The notes under the pieces are model-generated. The model saw only the letters and a list, made by a program, of their open reading frames with translations. It did not search any database and was not told the DNA's origin. Shown piece after piece: positions 53,654-62,359 of a DNA stretch of 64,000 nucleotides. The DNA is from an uncultured bacterium (GTDB lineage Bacteria; Planctomycetota; UBA1135; GCA-002686595): positions 1-64,000 of the forward strand of contig CALBMX010000075.1 of assembly GCA_937896235.1 (NCBI GenBank). Reading direction: 5' to 3'. Made by a program: the position numbers and the translations under genes. Numbering within the stretch: the stretch's first letter is position 1; each line of letters begins with the position of its first letter.

Positions 53654-55984
53654 ATGTCCGAGTTCCCAATCACCCTCCTTTTCCCGCCTCAGGCGCACTT
53701 CACCCAACCCTACATGGGGCTGGCGTGTCTGAAGGCTTGGCTGCAAGAGCACGGTTTTGATGACGTCGAGCAAGTGGACGCAAGTGTTCTCTCTTATGAC
53801 CACTTTCTGTCCGCCGACTACGTCCGCTGGGCGACTCGGCGGAGCGAGGCGCGCAGCGGACTCGCTAAATTCGAAAGTCAGGACGAGCTGTCCTTCGGCG
53901 AGATGGACGCCTATCGCGCAGCGGCGGAGGTGGCGGTCAGCGGCAACATACTCGCCGATCGAGTGGACGGTGCAAAGGCTGTCCTCAGGGGTAAAGGATT
54001 TTTTGATCCCGCGCTCTACATTCCAGCGGCGCGCACTCTCTTTCACTCACTCCGCATTGTCTCTGCCGCCTGGGCCCCCACCAAGCTAACGCCCCACAAC
54101 TTCACGATGGCTTATGCCATCGATCGCTCAGAGGATGTGCTCGCCGCGACCCAAGACGAAGATCAAAACCCCTACATCTCGTTCTACCGCGAGTGCATTC
54201 TTCCGGACCTGATTCGTCGCAATCCCCGCGTCCTTGGCATCTCGGTAATCTACGGCAGCCAGCTGATTCCAGCGCTGACCTTAGGGCGCCTTGTGAAGGA
54301 GGCACTCCCCGACTGCCACATCACAACCGGCGGCGGATTCTTAGCCTATATCGGTGAAAAGTTGCTGGCAGCACCTGCGCTTTCTGCATGTTTCGACTCC
54401 ATCGTTTTTCACGAAGGTGAAAAGCCGCTCGAAGAATTGTGCGTCGCACTTCGCGACGGCGGAGACTTGAAGGGAATCCCCTCACTCGGCTTTTTCTCTA
54501 CGGCGGAAGATGGCACCGTCACTGGAATCAAGAACATGAGCGGGCATCCCATCTCACTCAACGAAGCCCCCATGCCGGACTTCGATGGAACGCCCTTCGA
54601 CACCTACTTTTCGCCAGAGGTCGTCTTGGCGTATGACGTCAACCGCGGGTGCTATTATGGAGAATGCAGCTTCTGCACTCTTCCCACGGTCATCGGGCCT
54701 GGCTACCGGACGCGAAGCGCCGAGACCATTGCAAGTCATGTCAAATCGATGCGTGAAAAGTACGGCTTCTCAAGCTTCAACTTCATCACGGACTGCCTGC
54801 CTCCCGGCATGATCCAAGAGCTACCCGACCAGCTGGTCGCCCAGGAATCCGGGATCAAATGGTGGTGCGATGCCCGAGTCGAGCCACGGGCCTACACAAA
54901 GGAAGGTGCCGAGCGACTCTACGCTTCTGGGTGCCGCAAACTTCTCTTCGGCTTCGAGACTGCGGTGCCGAGGCTGTTGAAACTCATGAAGAAAGGGCAG
55001 TCCCCCAGCCGTACTCTTGAGGTGGCAAACAACTGTAATGACGCCGGGATTAGTGTGACGTTTTACGCGATGGTCGGCTTCCCTAGCGAGACCGTGGAAG
55101 AGGCCCGACAGACCCTAGCCATGCTCCAAGAAAATGCCGCGGGCACACTCGGGCCCAATGGGAAAGGCGGGCCCATTCGCGAGGTCAGCCTACAGACTTT
55201 TCACGTTGACGAGGTCGCCGAAGTCTTCCGCGATCCGACAACCTATGGGCTCGAGCTGCTCCCCGACCCCAACGCCGACCTTCAGCTGTATTACGACTTC
55301 AACGCCAACGCAGGGATGAGTCAGCTGGAAGCCTCCGAGATGTTTGACGAGATCATGGCGGGCTTGCGCGCAAGCCTGCCGCTCTTTCACGAGGACACCT
55401 TTTTCTACTTCACGCAAAAGAGCCACTACTTCCTTCACCTCGCAAACGGGTTTTCCCCTGACGAGTTCATTGAACACTGCCGCGCTGCCGGCATCGCGCG
55501 GCAAAACGAGCTCGAAGCTGCCAGTTTGACCGAGACGCTTCGTCGCCTCGAGGTTGTCCCCGATTGCTCGACACGTGCTATCCCCTTTAGCTATACGGAG
55601 GTCGCAAGGCGCCTGGCCCATCCGCTTGCGCGCGCTGCCCGTCCGGACTTCCTAACCGGAACCTTCCTGGCCGACCTAGAGCGTGAGGCGGCCGACCAAC
55701 TTGGCTCGCTTTGTCAAACAGGCGCAAAGAAGCGGGTATTGGCCTACTCGCCAGGCTCAACCGAGTTCGTTGAGCTTAGCATCGACGGAGAAGCTGTATT
55801 GCGTGCTTTGGAAGACGCGGGTAGCTACGGTAAGTTGTTGGCCGCTATGGGGAATCCTGAAGGCCCCGACGTCGAGCGCTTGGATACCTTTGTTCACGAG
55901 CTCCACAAACTTGGACTCCTCTTCCTCCCCTCCACCGCGAGCACGCTGACCTCGCGCACCTCCCGACTCTCCAAAACGTTATGA
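53654..55984 (+). CDS. Second radical SAM enzyme, CX4CX2C cluster motif
   Basis: 776 residues. The N-terminal 300 residues hold a B12-type domain (VLGISVIYGSQLIPAL, ITTGGGFLAYIG). The iron-sulfur motif is Cys333-Cys338-Cys341, a CX4CX2C spacing rather than the usual CX3CX2C. Downstream are FGFETAVPRLLKLMKKG and VGFPSETVEEARQTL. The C-terminal 180 residues (from about 600) are unassigned and could bind a substrate. The gene overlaps the 53-residue peptide gene by 4 bases (ATGA), so enzyme and peptide are made together. The start follows a C-rich leader. Confidence 0.88.
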   Translation: MSEFPITLLFPPQAHFTQPYMGLACLKAWLQEHGFDDVEQVDASVLSYDHFLSADYVRWATRRSEARSGLAKFESQDELSFGEMDAYRAAAEVAVSGNILADRVDGAKAVLRGKGFFDPALYIPAARTLFHSLRIVSAAWAPTKLTPHNFTMAYAIDRSEDVLAATQDEDQNPYISFYRECILPDLIRRNPRVLGISVIYGSQLIPALTLGRLVKEALPDCHITTGGGFLAYIGEKLLAAPALSACFDSIVFHEGEKPLEELCVALRDGGDLKGIPSLGFFSTAEDGTVTGIKNMSGHPISLNEAPMPDFDGTPFDTYFSPEVVLAYDVNRGCYYGECSFCTLPTVIGPGYRTRSAETIASHVKSMREKYGFSSFNFITDCLPPGMIQELPDQLVAQESGIKWWCDARVEPRAYTKEGAERLYASGCRKLLFGFETAVPRLLKLMKKGQSPSRTLEVANNCNDAGISVTFYAMVGFPSETVEEARQTLAMLQENAAGTLGPNGKGGPIREVSLQTFHVDEVAEVFRDPTTYGLELLPDPNADLQLYYDFNANAGMSQLEASEMFDEIMAGLRASLPLFHEDTFFYFTQKSHYFLHLANGFSPDEFIEHCRAAGIARQNELEAASLTETLRRLEVVPDCSTRAIPFSYTEVARRLAHPLARAARPDFLTGTFLADLEREAADQLGSLCQTGAKKRVLAYSPGSTEFVELSIDGEAVLRALEDAGSYGKLLAAMGNPEGPDVERLDTFVHELHKLGLLFLPSTASTLTSRTSRLSKTL

Positions 55985-56142
55985 ACGACAAATCCCCAGA
56001 CAAGAAAGTTGCCGAGGACGCGAAGTCCGAGGCGCAGCCCAAAGTTGATCCGAAATCGTTCGACCTAGGTGCTCTCGATTTGTCCGTAGAGAAAGTCGAA
56101 GAGCGTATCTCGCCGAGCGAGACCAATGTCTTCGATAAATAA
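55981..56142 (+). CDS. 53-residue peptide coupled to radical SAM gene; candidate RiPP precursor
   Basis: The ATG overlaps the radical SAM stop (ATGA), so translation is probably coupled. The product is 53 residues, very hydrophilic in its first half (MNDKSPDKKVAEDAKSEA), then FDLGALDLSVEKVEERIS and a final PSETNVFDK. There is no Cys, Trp or aromatic cluster and no signal peptide. Placement beside two radical SAM enzymes fits a peptide substrate with leader and C-terminal core. Alternatively it is a small partner protein. No family search was possible. Confidence 0.55.
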   Translation: MNDKSPDKKVAEDAKSEAQPKVDPKSFDLGALDLSVEKVEERISPSETNVFDK

Positions 56143-56169
56143 GCCCATCCCCCCATCAGAATTCCACCC

Positions 56170-57234
56170 GTGAACAAGCTCTCTTTACTGGCACTCGCCA
56201 TCTTCGCTGCCTTTGGGCTTTTGTCCCTTGCCAGCAATGCACTTCAGGACGATTCCGTAGCGATCCAGGAAGAGCTAAGACCTGCACACATCCCCGTGCC
56301 TGCAGACGATGGTCGTCCAGCGATGTTAGAGGGTTGGGACTCACTCGATTGCGCCGAGTGCCACAACCAGATTGCAAGTGAGTGGGCTAGCACCATGCAC
56401 GCAATGGCCTGGGTGGATGAGCGCTATCAAGAGGCGATCGCAACGAAACGGCGCCCCCAAAGCTGCTACGGCTGCCACATTCCTCAGCCACTCAATCTGC
56501 GGCCCCTCGGAGGCAAACCACGTCCTCGTGGGTCCGATCCCGAAGCTCTAGACGAGACTCCGCACAACGGGATCTCTTGCCTATCTTGCCACCTTGGTCC
56601 AGAGGGAGCGATGCTAGGTCCCTATGCCGATACGGAAGCCACCGAGGCCCACACTTCGAAACAGGGGGAGGCCTTTGGCGAGGGAGCGCTAGCGGATTCG
56701 CTCTGTATCAACTGCCACCGCTCGACCGTTGGGCCCGTGATTGGTATCGCCAAGGATTTTGAGACGACACGCCAAGCTGACAAGGGACTCTCCTGCGTTG
56801 GCTGCCACATGCCCGCGATCGACCGCCCAGCAGCAACCGTGACAAATGAAGACGGCACAAAGCGCGCGACTGCTGTCCGGCGTGGTCGCCTCCACTCCCT
56901 CCAAACACCGCGCGACCCCTACTTTCTAGCCACTGCCTTTGGAGTCGAGGCACGCCGAACGAGCACCGGCGCAGAGCTTCTCATCACAAATCAAGCGGGT
57001 CACCGCATCCCCGGCCTCACCACCCGCAGCATGACCTTTACGGTTACGGCAATCGGTGCCGAAGGCGAGGCGACCCACGTTTTCGACAGCACGGCCTACC
57101 TGCCCGTCGACGGGACCTACACCCTTGCGATCGAGTCGGGAGCACCTCCCACAAGCCTCCAAATCCATGGGACGCACTCCTGGACTGGTGTGGAGACTCC
57201 CGTCGTGTTCCTAGACCAAACCCTGGAGCTATAG
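56170..57234 (+). CDS. Pentaheme c-type cytochrome
   Basis: 354 residues with an N-terminal signal (LSLLALAIFAAFGLLSLASNA). Five CXXCH heme sites are seen: CAECH (61), CYGCH (99), CLSCH (137), CINCH (179), CVGCH (209). Met and His residues around them (MHAMAW, CHMPA) may give distal ligands. The last 130 residues are beta-rich without heme. It is a periplasmic electron carrier or oxidoreductase of the multiheme cytochrome c554-like type; partners are unknown. GTG 56170 is the start, 27 bases after the peptide gene. Confidence 0.92.
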   Translation: MNKLSLLALAIFAAFGLLSLASNALQDDSVAIQEELRPAHIPVPADDGRPAMLEGWDSLDCAECHNQIASEWASTMHAMAWVDERYQEAIATKRRPQSCYGCHIPQPLNLRPLGGKPRPRGSDPEALDETPHNGISCLSCHLGPEGAMLGPYADTEATEAHTSKQGEAFGEGALADSLCINCHRSTVGPVIGIAKDFETTRQADKGLSCVGCHMPAIDRPAATVTNEDGTKRATAVRRGRLHSLQTPRDPYFLATAFGVEARRTSTGAELLITNQAGHRIPGLTTRSMTFTVTAIGAEGEATHVFDSTAYLPVDGTYTLAIESGAPPTSLQIHGTHSWTGVETPVVFLDQTLEL

Positions 57235-57270
57235 CGAAACTCGCCTCAAGGCGCTCACTAGCTCTCTTAC

Positions 57271-58851
57271 TTGCTAATCTCCGCAGCCCTCTCCATCCTT
57301 CTCGTCACGGCTCCCCCCGTCTCGCAGCCGTACTGCTCCACGGTTGCAAGCGCACCTTTGCCTGACGCCAAGAATGCGATCACCAAGCTGGAGAGTTGGC
57401 TGACCACTAACGTGAGGCGCAATGATCGGCTCAGCCAAGAGCAGCTCTCTCAATACGAAGGACTTGTTGAAGATCTCGGGCGACTTGCTTCCGGCCGCTC
57501 CAGGACTTCCCCAGAGGCGCGAACCTACCTGCTCGACACGGCGGCCTACGGGCTCTCGAATCCCTATGCGCCCCCCATCGCGAGTACGATCCGTAGAGTT
57601 GCCCAGGAGAATATCCTCCGCCAGATTAAGCCGGGCAATAACGGAAAGCTGCTCGATTGGTTGACCGATGAAGTGCTCTTGCTTCCGGACTCCTACACTC
57701 CCCTGCAACGCTCGGTTGCCGTGCGTGCCCTTGGCCAGCGCTGCCTCGAACACGAGCCCTCTTCGCACCTCTTGCTTGCACTGCTCCAAGCTGCGCGCGA
57801 CGAAGAGAGCTCCGTCCGGACTCCGGCGCTCGACGCGCTCGTGGGGAGACCCGAAGATTTCATCACCAGCTTCTTTCTGTCCGGAATCGAGCGCGGCACC
57901 GTACCTCCAGAGCTCTTGACCGCACACATGGGCCTCGCAGCTGAGCGCAAGGACGCGGAACGCCCTTCCGCTAGCCTTGCCGCTTCCCGGGTCCGCCGTA
58001 TGCTCGACTACGTGGCACCGCGCATGTTCCACGAGGATTGGCGTGAGGCCAGCCGCTGCCTTGCTTTGATGCCACTATTCGACACAGAGATGGCCGTCCC
58101 CCTACTGGTAGAGGGCCTAAACCAATGGAGTCTTCAGACCGAAGCTGGCACCGGCTCCAGGCGTGTAGTCAACGAGTGCCGAGAGGCTTTGACACGCCTC
58201 GCCGGACGCGACCTTGGACTGAATCCCGAGATCTGGGCGAAGTGGTGGCGATTGCAAAACGATCCCAGTGTCGTCCTCGCTCCCGTTCCCGTTGAGGTGA
58301 CAAGCTCGACCTTCTTTGGCCTCCGGCCCGTGTCCGACAAGTTACTCTTTCTCATCGATCGCTCGGGCAGTATGCGCGAGAGTTACAACTCACAAAACTC
58401 ACGTTTTGAAGAGTCAATCGAGAGGCTGCTGTACACACTGCGAGACCTAGGAGACAAGACTCAGTTCCGAGTGGTCCTCTTCTCCGATGGCGCAAGAGCC
58501 TTTAGCTCTGGCCTGACTTGGGCAACGGACAAGGACCTGAAGGAGCTTGAAAAGTGGGCTCTCCGCGTAGGTGCCGGGGGCGGGACCAATCTCGCGGGTG
58601 GAGTTAGCGACTCCTTCCCCGGTCTTGCTACGGGCGCCCAAGCTCCCGGTGAAATCGATGTCGATACAGTGATCGTACTCTGCGATGGAGAGACTGAAAA
58701 CCCCGACTGGGTTGCCCCATGGCTTGCCCGCTACAATGGAGCGGCTCGACTAAAATTTCACTGTGTCAACATCGGCGGTGAACCCGGTGGCTCACTGGAA
58801 GCCCTAGCGCAAGGAAGCGGCGGACGCTTCATCGTCGCTGAAAGCAACTAG
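57271..58851 (+). CDS. Secreted protein with helical-repeat region and C-terminal VWA domain
   Basis: 526 residues. A signal sequence (LISAALSILLVTAPPVS) follows TTG 57271, the only in-frame start near it. Residues about 60-340 are helical, HEAT-like (SVAVRALGQR, SSVRTPALDALVG). A VWA domain with metal site DRSGS (about 364-368) and later VIVLCDGET follows to the end. It may bind a partner protein through the VWA metal site on the outer side of the membrane. It is 36 bases after the cytochrome gene and may share its transcript. Confidence 0.8.
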   Translation: MLISAALSILLVTAPPVSQPYCSTVASAPLPDAKNAITKLESWLTTNVRRNDRLSQEQLSQYEGLVEDLGRLASGRSRTSPEARTYLLDTAAYGLSNPYAPPIASTIRRVAQENILRQIKPGNNGKLLDWLTDEVLLLPDSYTPLQRSVAVRALGQRCLEHEPSSHLLLALLQAARDEESSVRTPALDALVGRPEDFITSFFLSGIERGTVPPELLTAHMGLAAERKDAERPSASLAASRVRRMLDYVAPRMFHEDWREASRCLALMPLFDTEMAVPLLVEGLNQWSLQTEAGTGSRRVVNECREALTRLAGRDLGLNPEIWAKWWRLQNDPSVVLAPVPVEVTSSTFFGLRPVSDKLLFLIDRSGSMRESYNSQNSRFEESIERLLYTLRDLGDKTQFRVVLFSDGARAFSSGLTWATDKDLKELEKWALRVGAGGGTNLAGGVSDSFPGLATGAQAPGEIDVDTVIVLCDGETENPDWVAPWLARYNGAARLKFHCVNIGGEPGGSLEALAQGSGGRFIVAESN

Positions 58852-58853
58852 CT

Positions 58854-59291
58854 TCAATCGGCGAAGGAGGGTCGCCGGTGACCATCTCTGACCAATTCGG
58901 CGACTTGCCCTTGGGCCCAAGTCGTAAGTATCCAACGCTCGTCAAAGAACAAGACGACACCTAGATCCTCATCCTGAATATCGGAGTAGCTCGCACTGGC
59001 ATTCAACGCTTGTCCCACCGGAACGGAGAAGGTCAAGCTCCAACCGCTTTCATCCGAGCCGTACCAAGCAAGGACAGCGCCCCCGTCTGCGGTCTCCCAA
59101 ACATCAACTGGCGCTCCGAGTTGAATCAAGCAGTCGGCGAGCCGCGTCTGACCGGCGACCCAATGGCTGCTCGCCCCATCGGGCACGAGCTCATGAACCT
59201 TGGTTCGCCCTAAATTTCCAGTTAAGCAGGATGTGAGCGACGATAGCGCTAAGGCTGTGAGAAGGAGCTTCGGGTTTCGTTCCAATGCCAT
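58854..59291 (-). CDS. Small lipoprotein, BamE/SmpA-like
   Basis: 145 residues. A signal ends in lipobox LTSC. The mature part has AGQTRLADCLIQLGAPVDVWE, the 'T-x-x-x-L-x-x-x-G-x-P' element of BamE/SmpA-like lipoproteins, then a beta-strand region ending in FFDERWILT. In proteobacteria such proteins assist beta-barrel assembly. It begins 7 bases after the stop of a similar small lipoprotein, and the two look like diverged tandem copies. Assignment to BamE itself is uncertain. Confidence 0.65.
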   Translation of the reverse strand: MALERNPKLLLTALALSSLTSCLTGNLGRTKVHELVPDGASSHWVAGQTRLADCLIQLGAPVDVWETADGGAVLAWYGSDESGWSLTFSVPVGQALNASASYSDIQDEDLGVVLFFDERWILTTWAQGQVAELVRDGHRRPSFAD

Positions 59292-59298
59292 CACGCAC

Positions 59299-59691
59299 TT
59301 AGTCGTTGTCTGACCAAGGCATGCCGTATTCGGTAGCCTCCGCCTTAAGCGTGGAGCCAACATGGGTCAGAATGTCAGCCTCATCGAAGAAAACCCAAAC
59401 GCGATCCTGATGGCTGTCGGAGTTATAGAAGCCGACGAGGAAGAGAAACAGCCCTGTCCTCTTAGCTTCGGTGTAGTCGTATCTGTAGGCACTGCGCTTG
59501 CCGAGCTGAACAACCTCTGTCGGAGCCCCAAGAACCTCCGTTACACGTTGGGCGCTATCGCCAACTTGCAGTGAGTCCACCGAGTGGGCGGGAATCGGCT
59601 CATGCGTGCGAGTACGAGCAAAAGCACATGAGGAGGCGACAAGCGCTAAGAGTCCGGCGAGAGCGAGGGATCGCGTAGAGAGGTGAATCAT
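59299..59691 (-). CDS. Small lipoprotein, BamE/SmpA-like
   Basis: 130 residues. The signal ends in lipobox ASSC. The mature part reads DSLQVGDSAQRVTEVLGAP, the lead motif of BamE/SmpA-like folds, then YRYDYTEAKR and VWVFFDEADILTHVGS. Paired with the next lipoprotein, 7 bases downstream. Function probably in outer-membrane assembly, by fold only. Confidence 0.72.
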   Translation of the reverse strand: MIHLSTRSLALAGLLALVASSCAFARTRTHEPIPAHSVDSLQVGDSAQRVTEVLGAPTEVVQLGKRSAYRYDYTEAKRTGLFLFLVGFYNSDSHQDRVWVFFDEADILTHVGSTLKAEATEYGMPWSDND

Positions 59692-59753
59692 GCTGCTATC
59701 CTAGCCAACGAGCCAGATGAGCGGAAAGGATCATTTGGGTTGCCTCCTAAACT

Positions 59754-59793
59754 AAGTGGGGCCACCAGCAACGAGTTGCTGGTGGCCCCACTT
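59754..59793 (-). terminator. Perfect 18-bp terminator after the first secreted paralog
   Basis: The arms 59754-59771 and 59776-59793 pair without mismatch around loop CGAG (plus strand). On the minus strand the stem is followed by AGTTTAGG, so the T tract is weak. It lies 22 bases after the stop of the secreted-protein gene and separates it from the lipoprotein pair. Confidence 0.88.
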
Positions 59794-59814
59794 GAACGAG
59801 TCTGGCTAGAACCT

Positions 59815-60978
59815 CTAACCGATCATAACGTCCTGGGCGTTCATCAAGACGATGAAGATACCGCCGAGACCGTCTGTCTCAATGCGGACTCCCTGGGTAG
59901 CCAGTCCCATGCCATTCGTTCCAACGGGAACTGTGATGGCATGACTACCGAAGCCCGAGTTGATCACGTACGGAGGCAGGGCGAGCATCTCGAATCCGAA
60001 GATGGGGACATTCTCGGTAGGGCCACTCAAGCTAGTGATCACAAGAGTCTGCAAGGTCGATGTCCCCAACACGGGAATCGTATCAATCGAGGTGTTCCAC
60101 AACAGGCCCGCACTTGGTGCGTCGACGCAGTCGTAACCCTTCGGGTTCACACCCATCACCCCTTGACGAGAAGTGCAACTTCCCGGATTTACACCCGGCA
60201 GGCAGGTCGTTGCGTTGGCGATTACGTTGGCCCAATCGCCCGTGCCGCCAAACTGGATTGCCCCGCACCCGTTGGAATAGACGATCAAGCCTCCACCCGC
60301 TCCAGCAAGAGGGCGATAGGCCGTCGCTATAGCGCCGTCCACATAGTGGCCGTCCGCAGCTCCGCTACCTTGAAGCGCAATGTCGTCGCGATAGTTGACG
60401 TCCAATTTGGAGACACCGTTGTATAGGCAAGTTGTTCCGTTTCCTAGATACGGTGAACCGGTATAGAGGTTCTTCCCGGTGGGAGAAGAGACCGGGCAAT
60501 ACTTGGGCCCCATGATTGCGCCATCAAGCCACTGCTTACCGGACCAAGAGGTGCAAAACACCCCAAGGATTACGGTTCCACCTGCGTCGCTGTAGGTGGC
60601 CAGATTGTCACCGATTGCAATGTTGTCCAAGTAGCCGTAGTCCACAAAGGTATGGACTGCATCGTAGGTAGAGAGCAGAACATTGTCGGGGGTTGCGTTG
60701 CGCGCATCGAAGTAATCAACAACTGCACCACCACCAAGGGCCGCAGCGATTTGAGCACGAAATGCCGGGTCGTCAGTGTCCGCGGGAGCATAGAGGACGC
60801 GAGGTGCCGCGGCGGCCTTGGCACCGGCGGTCGGCGCAGGAGTAAGCACATGGCCCGTGAAAATGTTCGCACGCCAGACTCCAAGATTCGTTAGCTCGAG
60901 GCCCCCGCTTTGGGCCTCGGCGGTACCTGGGAATAGGACTGCGAATGCAAGGGCTGCGGAGAATAGGGTGCGATGCAT
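59815..60978 (-). CDS. Secreted protein A of a tandem paralog pair
   Basis: 387 residues. A signal peptide (LFSAALAFAVLFPGTAEAQ) is followed by a Rossmann-like/amidotransferase-like part: VLYAPADTDD, VVDYFDARNATPDNVLL, YDAVHTF, NLATYSDAGGTVILGVF. A C-terminal beta domain (about 270-387) ends NAQDVMIG. Six or more Cys residues may form disulfides. It shares roughly 55-60% identity by eye with the next gene. ThuA-like folds come to mind for the first part, but no catalytic triad is clear. A palindrome lies about 100 bases upstream. Confidence 0.78.
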   Translation of the reverse strand: MHRTLFSAALAFAVLFPGTAEAQSGGLELTNLGVWRANIFTGHVLTPAPTAGAKAAAAPRVLYAPADTDDPAFRAQIAAALGGGAVVDYFDARNATPDNVLLSTYDAVHTFVDYGYLDNIAIGDNLATYSDAGGTVILGVFCTSWSGKQWLDGAIMGPKYCPVSSPTGKNLYTGSPYLGNGTTCLYNGVSKLDVNYRDDIALQGSGAADGHYVDGAIATAYRPLAGAGGGLIVYSNGCGAIQFGGTGDWANVIANATTCLPGVNPGSCTSRQGVMGVNPKGYDCVDAPSAGLLWNTSIDTIPVLGTSTLQTLVITSLSGPTENVPIFGFEMLALPPYVINSGFGSHAITVPVGTNGMGLATQGVRIETDGLGGIFIVLMNAQDVMIG

Positions 60979-61059
60979 GAGAAAGGAGTGGTCGGGTTTT
61001 GGGAGAGGGAGGGAGACCTCGGTTAGGTCGTCTGCACTATCAGACGCTGTAAAGAGCAG

Positions 61060-61105
61060 TCCCGCCAGACAATAATGCTATAAATAGCACAATTGTCTGG
61101 CGGGA
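61060..61105. promoter_or_regulatory. Nested inverted repeat upstream of secreted protein A
   Basis: TCCCGCCAGACAAT (61060-61073) and its exact complement (61092-61105) flank an 18-base spacer that itself holds TGCTA-TAAA-TAGCA (61076-61089). A further CGTCTG...CAGACG repeat lies at 61029-61046. The inner core matches the palindrome at 15784-15805. It sits about 80-125 bases upstream of the start and may be an operator or a leader hairpin. Confidence 0.5.
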
Positions 61106-61130
61106 TCCGCCCCTAAACTCCTTACCTACG

Positions 61131-61169
61131 AAAAAGCGAGGCCCAGGTGATCTCCACCTGGGCCTCGCT
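61131..61169 (-). terminator. Rho-independent terminator after secreted protein B
   Basis: A perfect 15-bp stem (61135-61149 with 61155-61169) has a 5-base loop. On the minus strand it is followed by five T residues, the clearest canonical terminator in the window. It lies 35 bases after the stop of the gene ending at 61205. Confidence 0.93.
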
Positions 61170-61204
61170 CTATTGACCCCCACTGGGGTCCTTAGGTGCA
61201 GGTA

Positions 61205-62359
61205 CTAGCCAATCACAACGTCCTGAGCATTCAGGAGGACAATGAAGACGTTTCCAATTGAGTCCAACTCAACGCGCGCAGCCTGGGTTGCAAGAGCGAA
61301 GCCGCTCGTGCCACCTGGTACAGGAAGGGTGTGCGCTCCAGCAGCGACGTTGACTACGTACGGGGGAAGTGCAAGCATTTCGTAGCCCAAGAGCGGCACG
61401 TTGTCGATACCGCCCGTAAGGCTGACGAGAACCAGAGTTTGCAGAGTGCTCGTTCCAACGACCGGGGTTAGGTCAACCGTGGTGTTCCAGCTGGCGCCAG
61501 CGCTAGGAGCGTTCACGCAGTTGTAACCGCCGGGGTTGAGCCCCATGACGCCTTTACGGGCAGAGCAGGTGCCTGGGTTGGCGCCGGGAAGGCAGCAAAT
61601 CGAGTTTGCGACAAGAATCGCCCAATCGCCAGTAGGGGAGAGTTGAACGCCGCCAGCACCGTTTGAGTAAACGATAACGCCAGCGCCCGTACCGGGAAGA
61701 GGACGATATGCGTGAGCAATCTCGCCATCGGCGGTAGTGCCGTCGACGATACCGCTGCCCTGGGGAGCCAGGACGTCACGAAAGATGCTATCGAAGCTAG
61801 TCACGCCAGCATAAATGCAGGTGGTGCCATCTCCGTTATAGAGAGAGCTCGTGAAGTGGTTAGACCCCGTCGGTGACCACACTGGCGAGTAGGACGGAGA
61901 CATAATGGCGCCGCTGAGGGAGTTGCCATTGGTATAGGTGCAGAAAGAGCCCATGACAACGTGGCCGCCAGCATCATTGAACGTGGCTAGGTTGTTACCA
62001 AAGCCGATGCTGTCAAAGAAGGCGTAGTTAGCCCAAGTGTGAACGGCGTCATAGGTCGAAAGCAGGACGCTGTCGGGCGTTGCGTTTCGAGCGTCAAAGT
62101 AGTCCACAACCGCACCGCCCGCTGCAGCGGAGATAGCTGCACGGTAAACGGCATCGTCACTTTCCGAAGGAGCATAGAGGATGCGAGAGACTGCGGACTT
62201 AGCGCCTGCGGGGAGTGGCGCGGTTAGGACGTTGCCAGTGAAGATGTTTGCCTTGAGGATGCCTTCGTTGGTCATCTCTAGGCCACCCGTTTGGGCAGAA
62301 GAGACGGCGGGTAAGAGAAGCGAGAAGACTGCGGCGGAGAGAGTGAGAGAAAGTCTCAT
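61205..62359 (-). CDS. Secreted protein B of a tandem paralog pair
   Basis: 384 residues, same plan as protein A: signal peptide (LSLTLSAAVFSLLLPAVSSAQ), ILYAPSESDD, VVDYFDARNATPDSVLL, YDAVHTW, NLATFNDAGGHVVMGSF, and a C-terminal beta domain ending NAQDVVIG. Fewer Cys residues than protein A. Each gene has its own terminator, so the two are separately transcribed. At 62462-62468, about 105 bases upstream, GGTTATG resembles a half-site of the palindrome found at 15784. Function unknown; extracellular. Confidence 0.8.
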   Translation of the reverse strand: MRLSLTLSAAVFSLLLPAVSSAQTGGLEMTNEGILKANIFTGNVLTAPLPAGAKSAVSRILYAPSESDDAVYRAAISAAAGGAVVDYFDARNATPDSVLLSTYDAVHTWANYAFFDSIGFGNNLATFNDAGGHVVMGSFCTYTNGNSLSGAIMSPSYSPVWSPTGSNHFTSSLYNGDGTTCIYAGVTSFDSIFRDVLAPQGSGIVDGTTADGEIAHAYRPLPGTGAGVIVYSNGAGGVQLSPTGDWAILVANSICCLPGANPGTCSARKGVMGLNPGGYNCVNAPSAGASWNTTVDLTPVVGTSTLQTLVLVSLTGGIDNVPLLGYEMLALPPYVVNVAAGAHTLPVPGGTSGFALATQAARVELDSIGNVFIVLLNAQDVVIG

